64,000 bases of DNA from Candidatus Kuenenia stuttgartensis (GCA_945865635.1 CAMBEP010000004.1:62001-126000); one strand, 5' to 3'; positions 35,500 to 44,975 are shown, numbered from the stretch's first letter. Notes: generated by a model from the letters alone, not told the origin. Numbers and translations are program-made.

Positions 35500-37377
35500 T
35501 TGAACACGAATCGCCGACAGGTCCTGAAATACGGTTTGATTGCTCCATTTGCTGCCCTGAATGCTACACCAACCACTTTGAGTGCTGAGCAACTTGGTCG
35601 CGTCGTTCGATGTGCGATTTATCCACCGGTTGGATTTGCCCGAATTGGCAACTCGACTGAAGGTTATATTTTTGCTCCCGAAGTACCTGGAACTTTCCCT
35701 CCACCGGCCAAAGGTTACAAAGATTCAACGGGTCGAATTTATCCACAAGCCGTCAGATTCAGGGTATATGGATTCGACTCCAAGGGCCGGGTGGTGGGAG
35801 AACTCAACGCCAGTTTCGCTAAAATCCAGTGGAAAGTTCAGGTTGCCAACCGCAAAGCCGCTTGGTACGACTTTGATCAGGCGTTTGATATCCCTGAATC
35901 CGCAGATATCAAAAGCACTCCGCGAAATGCAAAATTCACTGGTAATGACCGATCAAAATTGGTGATTGATCCCGGCCCTCGAACGATTCAGGGCAGGAGT
36001 GTCAACCCGCACGGAAGCGTTGCAGAATATCAGTTCAGTGGTGGCGATTTTTGCGGAATTCCAGTGAATCTTGGCGATATTCGTACCGATCCACAAGGCC
36101 GATTGATCGTTTTGGGCGGTCAGGGCAAATCCGCTTCAATCGTTCCCAACCAGCCAGCTTATACGTTCGCAAATAATGACAACTGGTATGACGATACGTC
36201 AGATGGCCCAGTCGATGCCACTGTCACGTTCAATGGCCAGACCATGCAGGCTGAAGGGGCGTGGGTGGTCACGGCACCGCCGAACTATGCGCCCGGTATT
36301 CAAGGCGTGGTCACACTTTACGACGTCATGTACGAAGTCGGTATGTCGATGGGCATTGAGGCCCCTGCCCGCCCCTCGTTCACCCGCCAGATCATGCCAC
36401 TGCTTCAGCGTGTGGTGCAGTATCAATGGACAAACAAAGGCGTTTTGCAGCAATACGGCTGGGCGACTCCTGGGGATTTCATGAGGCCAGGATATTTGCT
36501 CAGGCTCGCCAGCCCAGCCCCCCGATTCAAGGCCTTGCGGGAAAGCGTACTGGCTCAATTTCGCAACCCTGATTTTGCAACCTACGAACCTGACAAACTT
36601 CCGCCGTGTTATGGCGATAATACGAATCTGCCTCCCACCTCTCCTCGACAATTCCAGGCGGTTTTGCAGAACCAGTACGTGTGGCTCCAACAATGGGCAG
36701 CCGGTGACTTTGTAGCGGATCTGCCGTCGAACTTAAAGCTCCCGCAATGGCCACCTTATCTCGAACAATTGCCGCTCTCGGAGCAGCCTGAGGCTTTGAA
36801 CAGAGCCTCGCTTGATAGCTGCTTGGGTGGCCCGTTCCACCCAGGATGTGAACTGACCTGGCCAGTGCGTCAGGAATTGCTTTACGACGCCCCGTTTCGG
36901 ATCGCCCGCCGCAATGGCCCTGAAAAAGATTTTGGCCCAGTGCTTACACAGCCCATTGCTCTTTCAGACACAGGCCCGCTCGATGGCAGTGGTCCAGGCG
37001 ATATTTCGCGATGGATGGCCGTTCCTTGGCAGTCAGATACATCAAGCTGCCTTTATGCTTATGACGAGCCGGAAGATGTTTACCTGCCGACATTCTGGCC
37101 TGCCCGGGTGCCAAATAACGTGCTCACTTCCAAAGATTTTGCGATTATCCAGAATCGTAGGTTACCACTTGCCAACCGGGTAGAAGCCTTCCGTCGAAGA
37201 GCGGACTGGTTCCGGCTAAAGCCAAAAAACGGTGCGGAAAAATTAAAAATGGTGAACAATTTCATCGCAAACTGGAGCCAGATCGGCGTTGTCAGCCTGC
37301 GGCCCGGCCCCGGCGATGATGCCAACTTCCCAAGCCATTTCTGGGTTGAAGAAGGCGCCAACTTCCAACCCTTATGA
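35500..37377 (+). CDS. LodA/GoxA-family cysteine-tryptophylquinone (CTQ) oxidase
   Basis: 625 residues from TTG 35500; a TTG at 35443 would add 19. The N-terminus NTNRRQVLKYGLIAPFAAL looks like a Tat signal. The family opening motif is AIYPPVGFARIGNS. The CTQ-forming residues can be placed: Cys441 in DSCLGGPFHPGCE and Trp510 in RWMAVPWQSDTSSC. Their separation (69 residues) is close to that in Marinomonas LodA (Cys516, Trp581). Known members oxidise L-lysine at the epsilon amine or glycine, releasing H2O2 and ammonia, and can be antibacterial. The next gene is the expected maturation flavoprotein, overlapping by four bases. Which amine is used cannot be told. Confidence 0.9.
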   Translation: MNTNRRQVLKYGLIAPFAALNATPTTLSAEQLGRVVRCAIYPPVGFARIGNSTEGYIFAPEVPGTFPPPAKGYKDSTGRIYPQAVRFRVYGFDSKGRVVGELNASFAKIQWKVQVANRKAAWYDFDQAFDIPESADIKSTPRNAKFTGNDRSKLVIDPGPRTIQGRSVNPHGSVAEYQFSGGDFCGIPVNLGDIRTDPQGRLIVLGGQGKSASIVPNQPAYTFANNDNWYDDTSDGPVDATVTFNGQTMQAEGAWVVTAPPNYAPGIQGVVTLYDVMYEVGMSMGIEAPARPSFTRQIMPLLQRVVQYQWTNKGVLQQYGWATPGDFMRPGYLLRLASPAPRFKALRESVLAQFRNPDFATYEPDKLPPCYGDNTNLPPTSPRQFQAVLQNQYVWLQQWAAGDFVADLPSNLKLPQWPPYLEQLPLSEQPEALNRASLDSCLGGPFHPGCELTWPVRQELLYDAPFRIARRNGPEKDFGPVLTQPIALSDTGPLDGSGPGDISRWMAVPWQSDTSSCLYAYDEPEDVYLPTFWPARVPNNVLTSKDFAIIQNRRLPLANRVEAFRRRADWFRLKPKNGAEKLKMVNNFIANWSQIGVVSLRPGPGDDANFPSHFWVEEGANFQPL

Positions 37378-38489
37378 CGGAAAAAGTGAATCGTCATCAA
37401 GAAAGACTGCCAATCGTAATCGCCGGTGGTGGTCCGGCTGGACTGGCGTCTGGAATTCGCCTGTGCCAGCTTGGATATCAGCCCCTGATTCTGGACCGAC
37501 CCCGAAAACCGGCTGAACGCAAGATTGGCGAATCACTGGCTCCGTCGGCTTGGGCGATCATTCATAAGCTGGGAATCAGTCATCTGGTCTCTGAGCCAAG
37601 CCATCTGGCCTGCCCTGGTCATCGGTCAAGCTGGGGCCACGATGGACTGATTTCAAAAGACTTTTTGTTCGACCCATACGGCCACGGCTGGCACCTGGAT
37701 CGCATTCAATTTGAGAAAGATCTTCGCAAAGAGGCTCAGATTGCTGGTTGCCAGTTTCTTGATCAGTCAATCCAGCGGCTGAAACATCTGGATTCAGGTG
37801 GTTGGGAAATCTCATCCGAGGCACTCCAGAATCCACTTCAGGCCAGCTTTCTGATCGATGCCACAGGTCGGCCGAGCACGGTGGCCCATGCGGCGGGTGC
37901 CAGAAGAATGCGGGAAGATCAACTCGTGGCGTGGTACGGGTTTCTGAAGCCTTCATCCAAACCATCAAAAGATGCCACTGGCTTGATTGAAGCCCGTCCT
38001 GAAGGCTGGTGGTACAGCGCCCTGTTGCCAGACGGTTGTATGGTCGCGGCATTTCTGACAGACCCAGACTTATTGCCGGCCACAGGTTTTCAAACATCTG
38101 CCGAATGGGAAAAGTGGCTTGATCTGACTGTTTATACCAAACACCAAATCAGAGCCAATGGCTATCGTTTGATCGACAATCCGCAGGTGGCTCCGGCTGG
38201 CAGTTCGATTCTTGACTCGATTCATGGCCCTGACTGGGTCGGGTGCGGAGATGCAGCAGCATCCTACGACCCACTGTCATCTCATGGAATTGCCACAGCA
38301 TTGGCCTCTGCCATGGACTCTGCTCAGGCTTTTCATGACCTTTCATGCGGCAATCCACTGACCATGGAACGATATGGCAATCGGGTCAATAAGAGTTTTG
38401 AACTTTACAAAAAGCTCCGAACCGAATTTTACGGGCAAGAGAATCGATGGCCGGATTCACCGTTTTGGAAGCGTAGGAACGGCCATTGA
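37374..38489 (+). CDS. LodB-like FAD-dependent maturation protein for the CTQ oxidase
   Basis: 371 residues. FAD-binding motif VIAGGGPAGLASGIRL at the N-terminus, the group motif RKIGESLAPSAW, and GCGDAAASYDPLSSHGIATAL near the C-terminus place it among tryptophan-halogenase-like/PHBH-fold flavoproteins. In characterised lod and gox operons the second gene is such a flavoprotein and is needed to build the quinone cofactor in the oxidase. The start overlaps the stop of the LodA-like gene (ATGA), which implies coupled translation. Its function here is inferred from family plus context. Confidence 0.88.
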   Translation: MTEKVNRHQERLPIVIAGGGPAGLASGIRLCQLGYQPLILDRPRKPAERKIGESLAPSAWAIIHKLGISHLVSEPSHLACPGHRSSWGHDGLISKDFLFDPYGHGWHLDRIQFEKDLRKEAQIAGCQFLDQSIQRLKHLDSGGWEISSEALQNPLQASFLIDATGRPSTVAHAAGARRMREDQLVAWYGFLKPSSKPSKDATGLIEARPEGWWYSALLPDGCMVAAFLTDPDLLPATGFQTSAEWEKWLDLTVYTKHQIRANGYRLIDNPQVAPAGSSILDSIHGPDWVGCGDAAASYDPLSSHGIATALASAMDSAQAFHDLSCGNPLTMERYGNRVNKSFELYKKLRTEFYGQENRWPDSPFWKRRNGH

Positions 38490-38571
38490 GGTCAACCACT
38501 CGATATGTGTGATTCCCATCGTCTGACGATTAAATCAATCGGCTCACGCTCAATCCATTTCATCGCAGCTT

Positions 38572-39522
38572 TTAAATCTTGTGCGGTTCGATCGGGAGCA
38601 GCGTCGAACGATTTCGGCCTGAATGTTTTGATTGATAGAGCGCCAGATCCGCTCGCTTGAGAACCGAATCGGTGGTTTTATCTCTTGGATCGACCACCGC
38701 GATACCAATGCTGATGGTCACTTTCAGGGGCCCTGAGGGGAGGTTGATTGGCGTGTTTTCGATCGTTGTACGGATTCGTTCCGCAACATTCAAGGCCTGT
38801 TCAAGTGTCACGTGTGACAAAATCATGGAGAACTCCTCGCCACCGATACGTGCCACTAGATCCTCTTCAGTGCAGACGCTTTGGAGTAGATGAGCGATAT
38901 GCTGAAGCACGATGTCGCCTGTGTCGTGCCCATAGGTGTCGTTGACCGATTTAAAAAAGTCGATGTCAAAGTCGAGGATTGCAAACGCCTCTTTGGACTC
39001 GACATAGGCGTTCCAGGAGAGAGCGGTTTTCTCAAAGAACCGGCGACGGTTGTAAAGCCCTGTCAATGGGTCGCGTTCTGCCTGTTCTGCCAATTGCTGC
39101 TGAAGCACTTTTTGAACAGAGACATCGCGCTCAATGGCCACGAAATGGCTGACTTTTCCGTCACGGTTTCTTAAAGGCATGATACTCAGATCAAGCCAGT
39201 AAGTTTTTCCGTCTTTGGTGTAATTTTGGATGGCAACGTGGATTGGCTCGTTTTTGTTGAGCCCTGCCCTGATTTTGTGAGTCGTTTCATGGTCGGTTGC
39301 CAGCCCTTGAAGGATTCGAGGGTTTTGGCCCATGGCTTCTTCGTAAGTGTAACCTGTGAGTTTAGTGAAAGCGGGATTGACGTAGACGATGACCGGGCCT
39401 GGGGGGTCGAGAGGCTCCGCCAGGGTCACAATGATCACATCCTGGGCCAGTTCCACAATGTCCCTGAAAGAAAATTTATCGTCCATGTCAGAGCCCGGGT
39501 TTCTTGAGAAAAGGCCATCCAT
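38572..39522 (-). CDS. PAS-GGDEF protein, probable diguanylate cyclase
   Basis: 316 residues, no membrane segment. Residues about 18-135 are a PAS domain of LOV-like shape (NPAFTKLTGYTYEEAMGQNPRILQG). The photoactive Cys of true LOV domains is a Pro here, so it is not a blue-light sensor of that kind. Residues about 150-310 are GGDEF, with the active-site variant GGEEF and the DPLTGLYNRRRF and DIDFFKSVNDTYGHDTGD motifs intact. It should make cyclic di-GMP from GTP. No RxxD inhibitory site is obvious five residues before GGEEF. A second in-frame ATG at 39486 is also possible. Confidence 0.9.
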   Translation of the reverse strand: MDGLFSRNPGSDMDDKFSFRDIVELAQDVIIVTLAEPLDPPGPVIVYVNPAFTKLTGYTYEEAMGQNPRILQGLATDHETTHKIRAGLNKNEPIHVAIQNYTKDGKTYWLDLSIMPLRNRDGKVSHFVAIERDVSVQKVLQQQLAEQAERDPLTGLYNRRRFFEKTALSWNAYVESKEAFAILDFDIDFFKSVNDTYGHDTGDIVLQHIAHLLQSVCTEEDLVARIGGEEFSMILSHVTLEQALNVAERIRTTIENTPINLPSGPLKVTISIGIAVVDPRDKTTDSVLKRADLALYQSKHSGRNRSTLLPIEPHKI

Positions 39523-39726
39523 CGGCTTTGATCATACAGGAAAAACGGGAACGGATTCGACAAAAAAAGGTTGATTTGTGCTGGATTTTGTGCATTTGGA
39601 TCAAGACTCAATAGAAATCGGCTGAAAATTGGGGAATTGTCTGTTATATTGGAGCATTGGAAAAATGAAGAACACACATACTCCCATGCGGGCCCTGCCT
39701 GCAAGTTCAAAGCAAGTCATAGAATC

Positions 39727-40113
39727 ATGAGCCGCCCACCTGCCAGCCCCGGTGCCTTTTTGCGTGACATTCAGCATGCAACAACCCGTATGAAAAAGGC
39801 CCGACGGATGATGTCCGAGCTTCGTCGAGCCAATCCCCGTGAAAGCGACTGGGCCAAAGCCGCAGAGCTCTCGATTGATTCCGTCAAGGGTGCAGCCATG
39901 CTGGTTGCAGGTGTCACGCCGGAATTGTCCGACCCTGACATGCTTTTGAAAATGATCCAGATGCAGCGGTTTGCGACATCCTTGCTGGTTCGGGCCAGGC
40001 GTGTCAAGACGGCTCTTGCCAGCGAAGAAGGCATTGCCAGGCTGGCGTCCCAGGGCGATGAAGAGCCTTACAGGGAGTCGGATTCTGACGATGAGTGGAC
40101 AGGCGAAGAATGA
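39727..40113 (+). CDS. Hypothetical helical protein, 128 aa
   Basis: No family recognised. It is a largely alpha-helical protein rich in Arg, Lys and Met with an acidic tail (ESDSDDEWTGEE). The open frame extends further upstream, but the ATG at 39727 is preferred because the upstream part reads like untranslated sequence. Its stop overlaps the start of the RlmI-type methyltransferase (ATGA), so the two are probably translated together and it may act with that enzyme or in RNA metabolism; this is context only. Confidence 0.6.
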   Translation: MSRPPASPGAFLRDIQHATTRMKKARRMMSELRRANPRESDWAKAAELSIDSVKGAAMLVAGVTPELSDPDMLLKMIQMQRFATSLLVRARRVKTALASEEGIARLASQGDEEPYRESDSDDEWTGEE

Positions 40114-41396
40114 CCCGACCCCTGACCGAGCGTCGATCACCGGAACTTCTGCCGGATCGCCCGCTGGATGAATCGCCCGACAACCTGGGCGAAGTGCAGC
40201 TTACAGGCAGGCACAGCCCTGCCTTGATCTACGACAAAATGGTGGATCGCGTTGTGGGGCGCAGGCCTCGGGATGGCGATCTTGTCCACATTGTTGATGG
40301 CGAGAACAAGGGGATCGGCTGGGGGCTTTACAATGTGCGCTCCGGCATCCGGGTTCGCCGATTGACCCGCAGGGCGGCTGTTCCAGACAAAACCTGGTGG
40401 AGCAACCGGATTGACGATGCGCTTGACTTTCGCCAGCGCACGATTCCGGATGTGGTCGAAGGCCGAACCCAAGTGGGTCAAAAGGTTTATGGGCCAGCAT
40501 ACAGGGTGATTCACGCTGAAGGCGATGGATTGCCAGGCCTGATCGTAGACCGCTATGACAGCACCCTTTCGGTAGAGTGCTTCAGTCTTGGGGTGTTCCA
40601 CCGGGTCGGGCCGATTCTTGAGCTGATTCAGGAGAAGCTTGGCACGAAGCACTGGATTGTCCGGTTCGACGAGCGTGCGGCACGTGCTGAAGGAGTGGTA
40701 CCGCAGGAGTTTCGGTCGCCCAACTGCCCGAACCGTGCGATGATTCAAGAGGACGGTGTCCTGTTCATGGTCGACTTTGAAACGGGCCATAAAACCGGTT
40801 TCTTTTGTGATCAGAGGGAGAATCGCAAGCGGCTGACCGAGGCAGCGGCAGGTAAAACCCTGCTTGACATGTGTTGTTATACGGGCGGATTTGGTCTGGT
40901 GGGTGGCCGCAAGGCGAGCCATGCCACATTGGTGGATCTTGACGAGACTGCGGTGGCACTGGCGGAAGAGAACGCCAAGGTGAACCAGTATTTTGGTTCG
41001 AGGGCTCGCTACCGATTCATTCAGTGCGACGTGTTCAATTACATGCGTCAGGTGGAAGCGATCAACCAGAAATTTGATGTGGTGGTTCTTGATCCGCCCA
41101 AGCTGATCGGGACCCGTGCCGAGTTTGAAGAAGGCCGGCGGCGATATTCGGATCTGAACAGTCTGGCGATGGGGTTGGTCGAGCCGGGCGGACTTCTGGT
41201 GACCAATTCGTGCTCGGGGTTGATGGTCGAAGAGGAATTTCTGAAGGTGCTGAAAGTGGCATCCTGGCGTAGTGGCCATGAATTCCGGGTCGAGCGGGTC
41301 ACAGGCGCAGCGATTGATCATCCTGTGCGTGTGGATGTTCCGGAATCGGGATATTTGAAAGCCGTCTGGCTGAGGCGCACAACCGACGAACAATAA
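40110..41396 (+). CDS. rlmI: Class I rRNA methyltransferase, RlmI-like (PUA + SAM domains)
   Basis: 428 residues. The N-terminal PUA domain (GRRPRDGDLVHIVDGENKG...GIGWGLYN) is followed by a linker with GLIVDRY and the Rossmann methyltransferase domain: motif I LLDMCCYTGGFGL, acidic loop LVDLDETAVALAEENAK, and motif IV VVLDPPKLIG. The late TNSCSGLM stretch supplies a Cys, as in m5C methyltransferases. The E. coli relative modifies C1962 of 23S rRNA. About 30 extra residues precede the PUA domain. Confidence 0.88.
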   Translation: MTRPLTERRSPELLPDRPLDESPDNLGEVQLTGRHSPALIYDKMVDRVVGRRPRDGDLVHIVDGENKGIGWGLYNVRSGIRVRRLTRRAAVPDKTWWSNRIDDALDFRQRTIPDVVEGRTQVGQKVYGPAYRVIHAEGDGLPGLIVDRYDSTLSVECFSLGVFHRVGPILELIQEKLGTKHWIVRFDERAARAEGVVPQEFRSPNCPNRAMIQEDGVLFMVDFETGHKTGFFCDQRENRKRLTEAAAGKTLLDMCCYTGGFGLVGGRKASHATLVDLDETAVALAEENAKVNQYFGSRARYRFIQCDVFNYMRQVEAINQKFDVVVLDPPKLIGTRAEFEEGRRRYSDLNSLAMGLVEPGGLLVTNSCSGLMVEEEFLKVLKVASWRSGHEFRVERVTGAAIDHPVRVDVPESGYLKAVWLRRTTDEQ

Positions 41397-41503
41397 AAGT
41401 TGTTACTAGTGGGGTGAATCGCTTTAAAAAGATTGAACCTGAGTCTATGGCCGATTATGATCTTGCCAGTTGTCATTCCTAAATAGAATCAAGAGATTTG
41501 AAC

Positions 41504-42187
41504 GTGGCAAGCCTGACTGTTGAAAACTACGTAAAGACGATTCATCAGATCGCGGCACGGGAAGCGGGTACTGATGGCCGCTCGGTGGTTTCAACCGGGC
41601 AGATTGCCAAAGAGATGGGTGTTTCGCCTGGCACGGTGACTGGCATGATCAAGACCCTTACGGAAGCGGGCCTGACCACGCACACACCCTATGAAGGGGT
41701 TCGATTGACAGAGCCAGGCCTGCGACTGGCTTTGAAAGTCATTCGCAGGCATCGGCTGTTGGAAACTTTTCTGGTTCGGACCCTGAATATGCCTTGGGAC
41801 GAGGTGCACGAAGAAGCTGAGCATATGGAACATGCCGTGAGCGACAGGCTGATCGACCGCCTGGATGATTACCTGAATCTGCCCGTGGTGGACCCGCATG
41901 GCGATCCGATTCCCCGGGCCGATGGCACAGTTCCTGCGGTTCTGGGGTATCCACTCAAGGACATGGTGGCTTTGAATTCTTTTCGGGTGGTGCGCGTGAT
42001 CGATCAGGATCCAAAATTCCTGCGTTATCTGACCGATTGCGGAGTGATTCTGGGCGCTATGGGCAAGGTGATCGAGAATCGCCCCGAAGCAGGAGCCGTT
42101 TTGTTTGAGATTGACGGAAAGCGACAAATGCTGGGCCAGGAAGCCGCCGGCCGGGTGATTGTGGATCTGGTTCCCGCTGCAACCTGA
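41504..42187 (+). CDS. DtxR/MntR-family metal-dependent regulator
   Basis: 227 residues. The N-terminal winged helix (VENYVKTIHQIAARE...VSTGQIAKEMGVSPGTVTGMIKTLTEAGL) and the metal-binding/dimerisation helices (HRLLETFLVRTLNMPWDEVHEEAEHMEHAVSDRLIDRLDDYL) are clear. The C-terminal part is an SH3/FeoA-like domain. The family represses iron or manganese uptake genes when the metal is bound. Start: GTG at 41504 is seven bases after AAGAGA; TTG at 41498 is an alternative. No metal transporter is adjacent. Confidence 0.9.
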   Translation: MASLTVENYVKTIHQIAAREAGTDGRSVVSTGQIAKEMGVSPGTVTGMIKTLTEAGLTTHTPYEGVRLTEPGLRLALKVIRRHRLLETFLVRTLNMPWDEVHEEAEHMEHAVSDRLIDRLDDYLNLPVVDPHGDPIPRADGTVPAVLGYPLKDMVALNSFRVVRVIDQDPKFLRYLTDCGVILGAMGKVIENRPEAGAVLFEIDGKRQMLGQEAAGRVIVDLVPAAT

Positions 42188-42310
42188 TTTTGTTTACTGA
42201 GGACGTTTTTTTTTATTGAGACCGATCGTAAGATCGAACAGCCGAGATTCAGAAAAACCAAGATGGACGTTGGAATGACCGATGAGGCCTGATCTTTTTG
42301 GGTTTGTGGG

Positions 42311-43447
42311 TCATGATCGCACGGCTTCATCCCTTCTGGGAGCCGCCTCACGAGCGACGCTGTAGCCATCGAGTGCGATTCGGGTGGGTTGGCCGGTGAT
42401 CAGGTCGGCCATGGATTCAGCGGTTCCGGGCGAAAGCGAAAGGCCGGCTCGCTGGTGGCCTGTTGCGACATAAAGCCCTGAAAAACCTGGCACCTGACCA
42501 AGGTAAGGGCGTGAATCCTTTGAGCCAGGCCGGAAGCCGCACCAATGGTTGACTATGCGCGACTGGGCCAGCTTCGGGACGAGTGAGATGGCCTCGTTCC
42601 AGAGATAGCCCTTGGCCGAGTCCGTCAGCGAATCTTCAAAACCGACATGTTCTTCGGTGGCGCCCGCCAGGACGAGGCCTTCGTCGCGTGGGACAAGATA
42701 GCACTTTTCGTGCTCGATGATTCGGTGGATCAAAATTTGGCCGGGGTCAAGCAATAACATTTGTCCTTTTACAGGAGTCGTAGGCATATGGATACCGAGA
42801 TTGCCGAGCAATGGGCCTGACCAGGCTCCGGCGGCGACGACGATCTGCCTGGCGGCGAATTCTCCGTGATTGGTTTTGATGCCTTCAATGGAGTTGTTTT
42901 TGACGAGTAGTTGTTGGATGGGCACGTGTGGGTGCATGGTGACACCGAGATTCTGGCATGCCGATTGGAGGGCTCGGAGGTGCCATGGGTTTCGGATTTG
43001 GGCACGTTCCGGGAGATAAAAGGCTCGCGAAAAGTCTTTGGTGAGTTCTGGCTCGAGTTGGGCGGCACGAATGTCGTCGACCAGTTCAAAACGAATGCCT
43101 TGTTTTCGCCATCGGCCGGTCATGGATTGGAGGGCTGGCTCTTCTCTGGAGTTCAGAGCGACATCGAGGCCGCCTGAGATGCGGAATCCGTTGTCGATTC
43201 CAGTTTGATCGAGCAATCGCTGGGACCAGATTGGGTAAAGGTCTGCCGACCGGGCGCGGAGCATGCAGGTGGGGTCGTTGAGGTCTTTGGCGCGGTGTGG
43301 TGGTGGGACAAGGCCAGCGCCCGCCCAAGAGGACGCGCGGCCGATTGGCCCTTGGTCAAACACTTGGCTGACCAGCCCGCGACCAGCCAATTCCCAAGCC
43401 AGGGAGAGGCCGATGACTCCTCCGCCGATGATGATCAGGTCCGCCAT
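42311..43447 (-). CDS. thiO: ThiO-like FAD-dependent glycine oxidase
   Basis: 378 residues from the ATG at 43447. FAD motif MADLIIIGGGVIGLSLAWELAGRG at the N-terminus; D-amino-acid-oxidase-type features are WAGAGLV near residue 45, VVAAGAWSG, VKGQMLLLDPG, and the C-terminal CGFRPGSKDSRPYLG and VATGHQRAGLSLSPGTAE. In thiamine synthesis ThiO turns glycine into the imine used for the thiazole ring; similar proteins act on other amines. No thi genes adjoin. A start 20 codons earlier (43507) is possible but lacks a better ribosome site. Confidence 0.85.
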   Translation of the reverse strand: MADLIIIGGGVIGLSLAWELAGRGLVSQVFDQGPIGRASSWAGAGLVPPPHRAKDLNDPTCMLRARSADLYPIWSQRLLDQTGIDNGFRISGGLDVALNSREEPALQSMTGRWRKQGIRFELVDDIRAAQLEPELTKDFSRAFYLPERAQIRNPWHLRALQSACQNLGVTMHPHVPIQQLLVKNNSIEGIKTNHGEFAARQIVVAAGAWSGPLLGNLGIHMPTTPVKGQMLLLDPGQILIHRIIEHEKCYLVPRDEGLVLAGATEEHVGFEDSLTDSAKGYLWNEAISLVPKLAQSRIVNHWCGFRPGSKDSRPYLGQVPGFSGLYVATGHQRAGLSLSPGTAESMADLITGQPTRIALDGYSVAREAAPRRDEAVRS

Positions 43448-43696
43448 GCCAATAGGATTTCTTGTGCAGTGTCGTAGGGTCGCGACAGGACTTGGTCGAG
43501 AAGTCATTGCCTGCGTGTAGGCCGTTGAATCGCTTCCCGATTATGAATATAAACAAATTTGGTCTGAAGCCGCCAACGATAAGCGGATTTTTCTTGTTGT
43601 GGTGCCTTGTGGAGAACGCTTGGTGTTGGCAAGATATGAGAAGTACTCGTGAATCCTCTATCCACCGATGGCGTCCGCAGAATCAAAAAAAACATC

Positions 43697-43975
43697 ATGG
43701 ACACACCCACGATTCGTCCCGGCAAAGTCGAGCCTTCCTCTCAGATGCCCCGTGTTTTGGCTTATTTCGCCAATTCTGCGATGGGCAATACGGTGATCCA
43801 GGTGCTGCCGCAAATGGGCGTCAGGGCGGATCAATTAGGGGAGACTCCACCCGATCTGATGCCAAAGTTTCAGGGGATGGTTTTGTCGATCCCGTGCGAG
43901 ACACCTGAGCTGATGGCCCAGGTTGAAAAACTGTGTCGTTCGCAGGGTGCCCGGGTTCACCGTTCGCGTGGCTGA
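43697..43975 (+). CDS. Small hypothetical protein, 92 aa
   Basis: No family recognised. Predicted soluble, with a ...MPRVLAYFANSAMGNTVIQVLPQMGVRAD... core and a C-terminal CETPELMAQVEKLCRSQGARVHR segment that reads like a beta-alpha-beta unit. The start is uncertain: ATG 43697 lacks a clear ribosome site and a GTG at 43649 would add 16 residues. Confidence 0.5.
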   Translation: MDTPTIRPGKVEPSSQMPRVLAYFANSAMGNTVIQVLPQMGVRADQLGETPPDLMPKFQGMVLSIPCETPELMAQVEKLCRSQGARVHRSRG

Positions 43976-44047
43976 TTGATCGTGCTTGGCAGTGATTGTT
44001 TGAGCCCCACCCCAGCCCTCTCCTAGTTCCGCAACTTCTGTTATGAA

Positions 44048-44053
44048 AAGGGA
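44048..44053 (+). promoter_or_regulatory. Shine-Dalgarno deciding the DUF1080 start
   Basis: AAGGGA, seven bases before ATG 44061. It lies inside the longer frame that begins at ATG 44043 and makes that earlier start unlikely. Confidence 0.45.
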
Positions 44054-44060
44054 ATGCTTC

Positions 44061-44912
44061 ATGAGACGCAATTTGACTCCCGGTTCTTTCGGCTTCATTG
44101 CGATGTTTCTCTGGGTTTGCAGTGCTGTGGAGCATGTGCAGGCGCAGGACTTGGTGAGGGCCAATGCGCCAGCCTTTGCCAAAAAGCTTCCGCAGGTACG
44201 GTCTGGGGACCCGGTTCTGGAATTCAACGGCAAAGATCTGACCGGCTTTTACACCTACACGCACAGGAATAAGCTTGAGGATCCGCAGAAGGTCTTCACG
44301 GTCAAGGATAGGCTTCTGATTGTGAGTGGCGAGGACTTTGGAGCGGTCACGACAACCAATTCCTATAAGAATTATCACTTGATTACGGAATGGCGATGGG
44401 GGCCACGCACGTTTCCTCCGCGGGTGAAAAACACGCGTGATTCCGGCATTCTGCTGCATTGCGTGGGTGCTGATGGGGCAGTGGGTGGCCACTGGATGGA
44501 GTCGGTGGAGTGCCAGATTATTGAAGGTGGGTGTGGTGATTTCATCATGGTGGCGGGCAAGAACCGGCCGAGTTTGAACTGTGTGATTCGAAAATCGGGT
44601 TCAGCAATGATTTATGATCCTGTCAACGGCAAGGATGAGGCTCATAATTCGGGCCGGTATGACTGGTGGGGGCGTGACCCGAAGTGGAAAGATGTGATTG
44701 GTTTTCGTGGAGACCGCGATGTGGAGTCTCCGTTTGGCGAATGGAACCGGATCGAAGTCGTGTGCGATGGCGACACGATCACGAACATTGTGAATGGTTA
44801 TGTGGTGAATGTCGGCACGAAGTCGAGCCACACGGAAGGCAAGTTGCAGTTTCAGTCGGAAGGTGCAGAGATCCAGTTCCGCAAGATAGAGATTCGGCCA
44901 TTGACGAAATGA
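44061..44912 (+). CDS. Secreted DUF1080 (3-keto-disaccharide hydrolase fold) protein
   Basis: 283 residues with a signal peptide (FGFIAMFLWVCSAVEHVQAQ). The lectin-like jelly-roll of DUF1080 is shown by EFNGKDLTGFYTY at the start, the internal WRWGPR...NTRDSGILLHCVG, HWMESVECQIIEGGCGD, and the C-terminal WNRIEVVCDGDTITNIVNGYVV and LQFQSEGAEIQFRKIEIRPL. Members hydrolyse 3-keto-disaccharides or bind glycans, and the family is strongly expanded in planctomycetes. Its substrate here is unknown. It lies 63 bases before the next gene on the same strand. Confidence 0.92.
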   Translation: MRRNLTPGSFGFIAMFLWVCSAVEHVQAQDLVRANAPAFAKKLPQVRSGDPVLEFNGKDLTGFYTYTHRNKLEDPQKVFTVKDRLLIVSGEDFGAVTTTNSYKNYHLITEWRWGPRTFPPRVKNTRDSGILLHCVGADGAVGGHWMESVECQIIEGGCGDFIMVAGKNRPSLNCVIRKSGSAMIYDPVNGKDEAHNSGRYDWWGRDPKWKDVIGFRGDRDVESPFGEWNRIEVVCDGDTITNIVNGYVVNVGTKSSHTEGKLQFQSEGAEIQFRKIEIRPLTK

Positions 44913-44975
44913 CGCATGTTTGATGTGGTCAAGCCGGAATTTGGTAGGCATTTAGAATCAGACACGGTGGTACCC

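Noticed and set aside
40137-41393. 418-residue open frame on the minus strand
   Set aside because: Antisense shadow of the RlmI-type methyltransferase, with no recognisable motifs.
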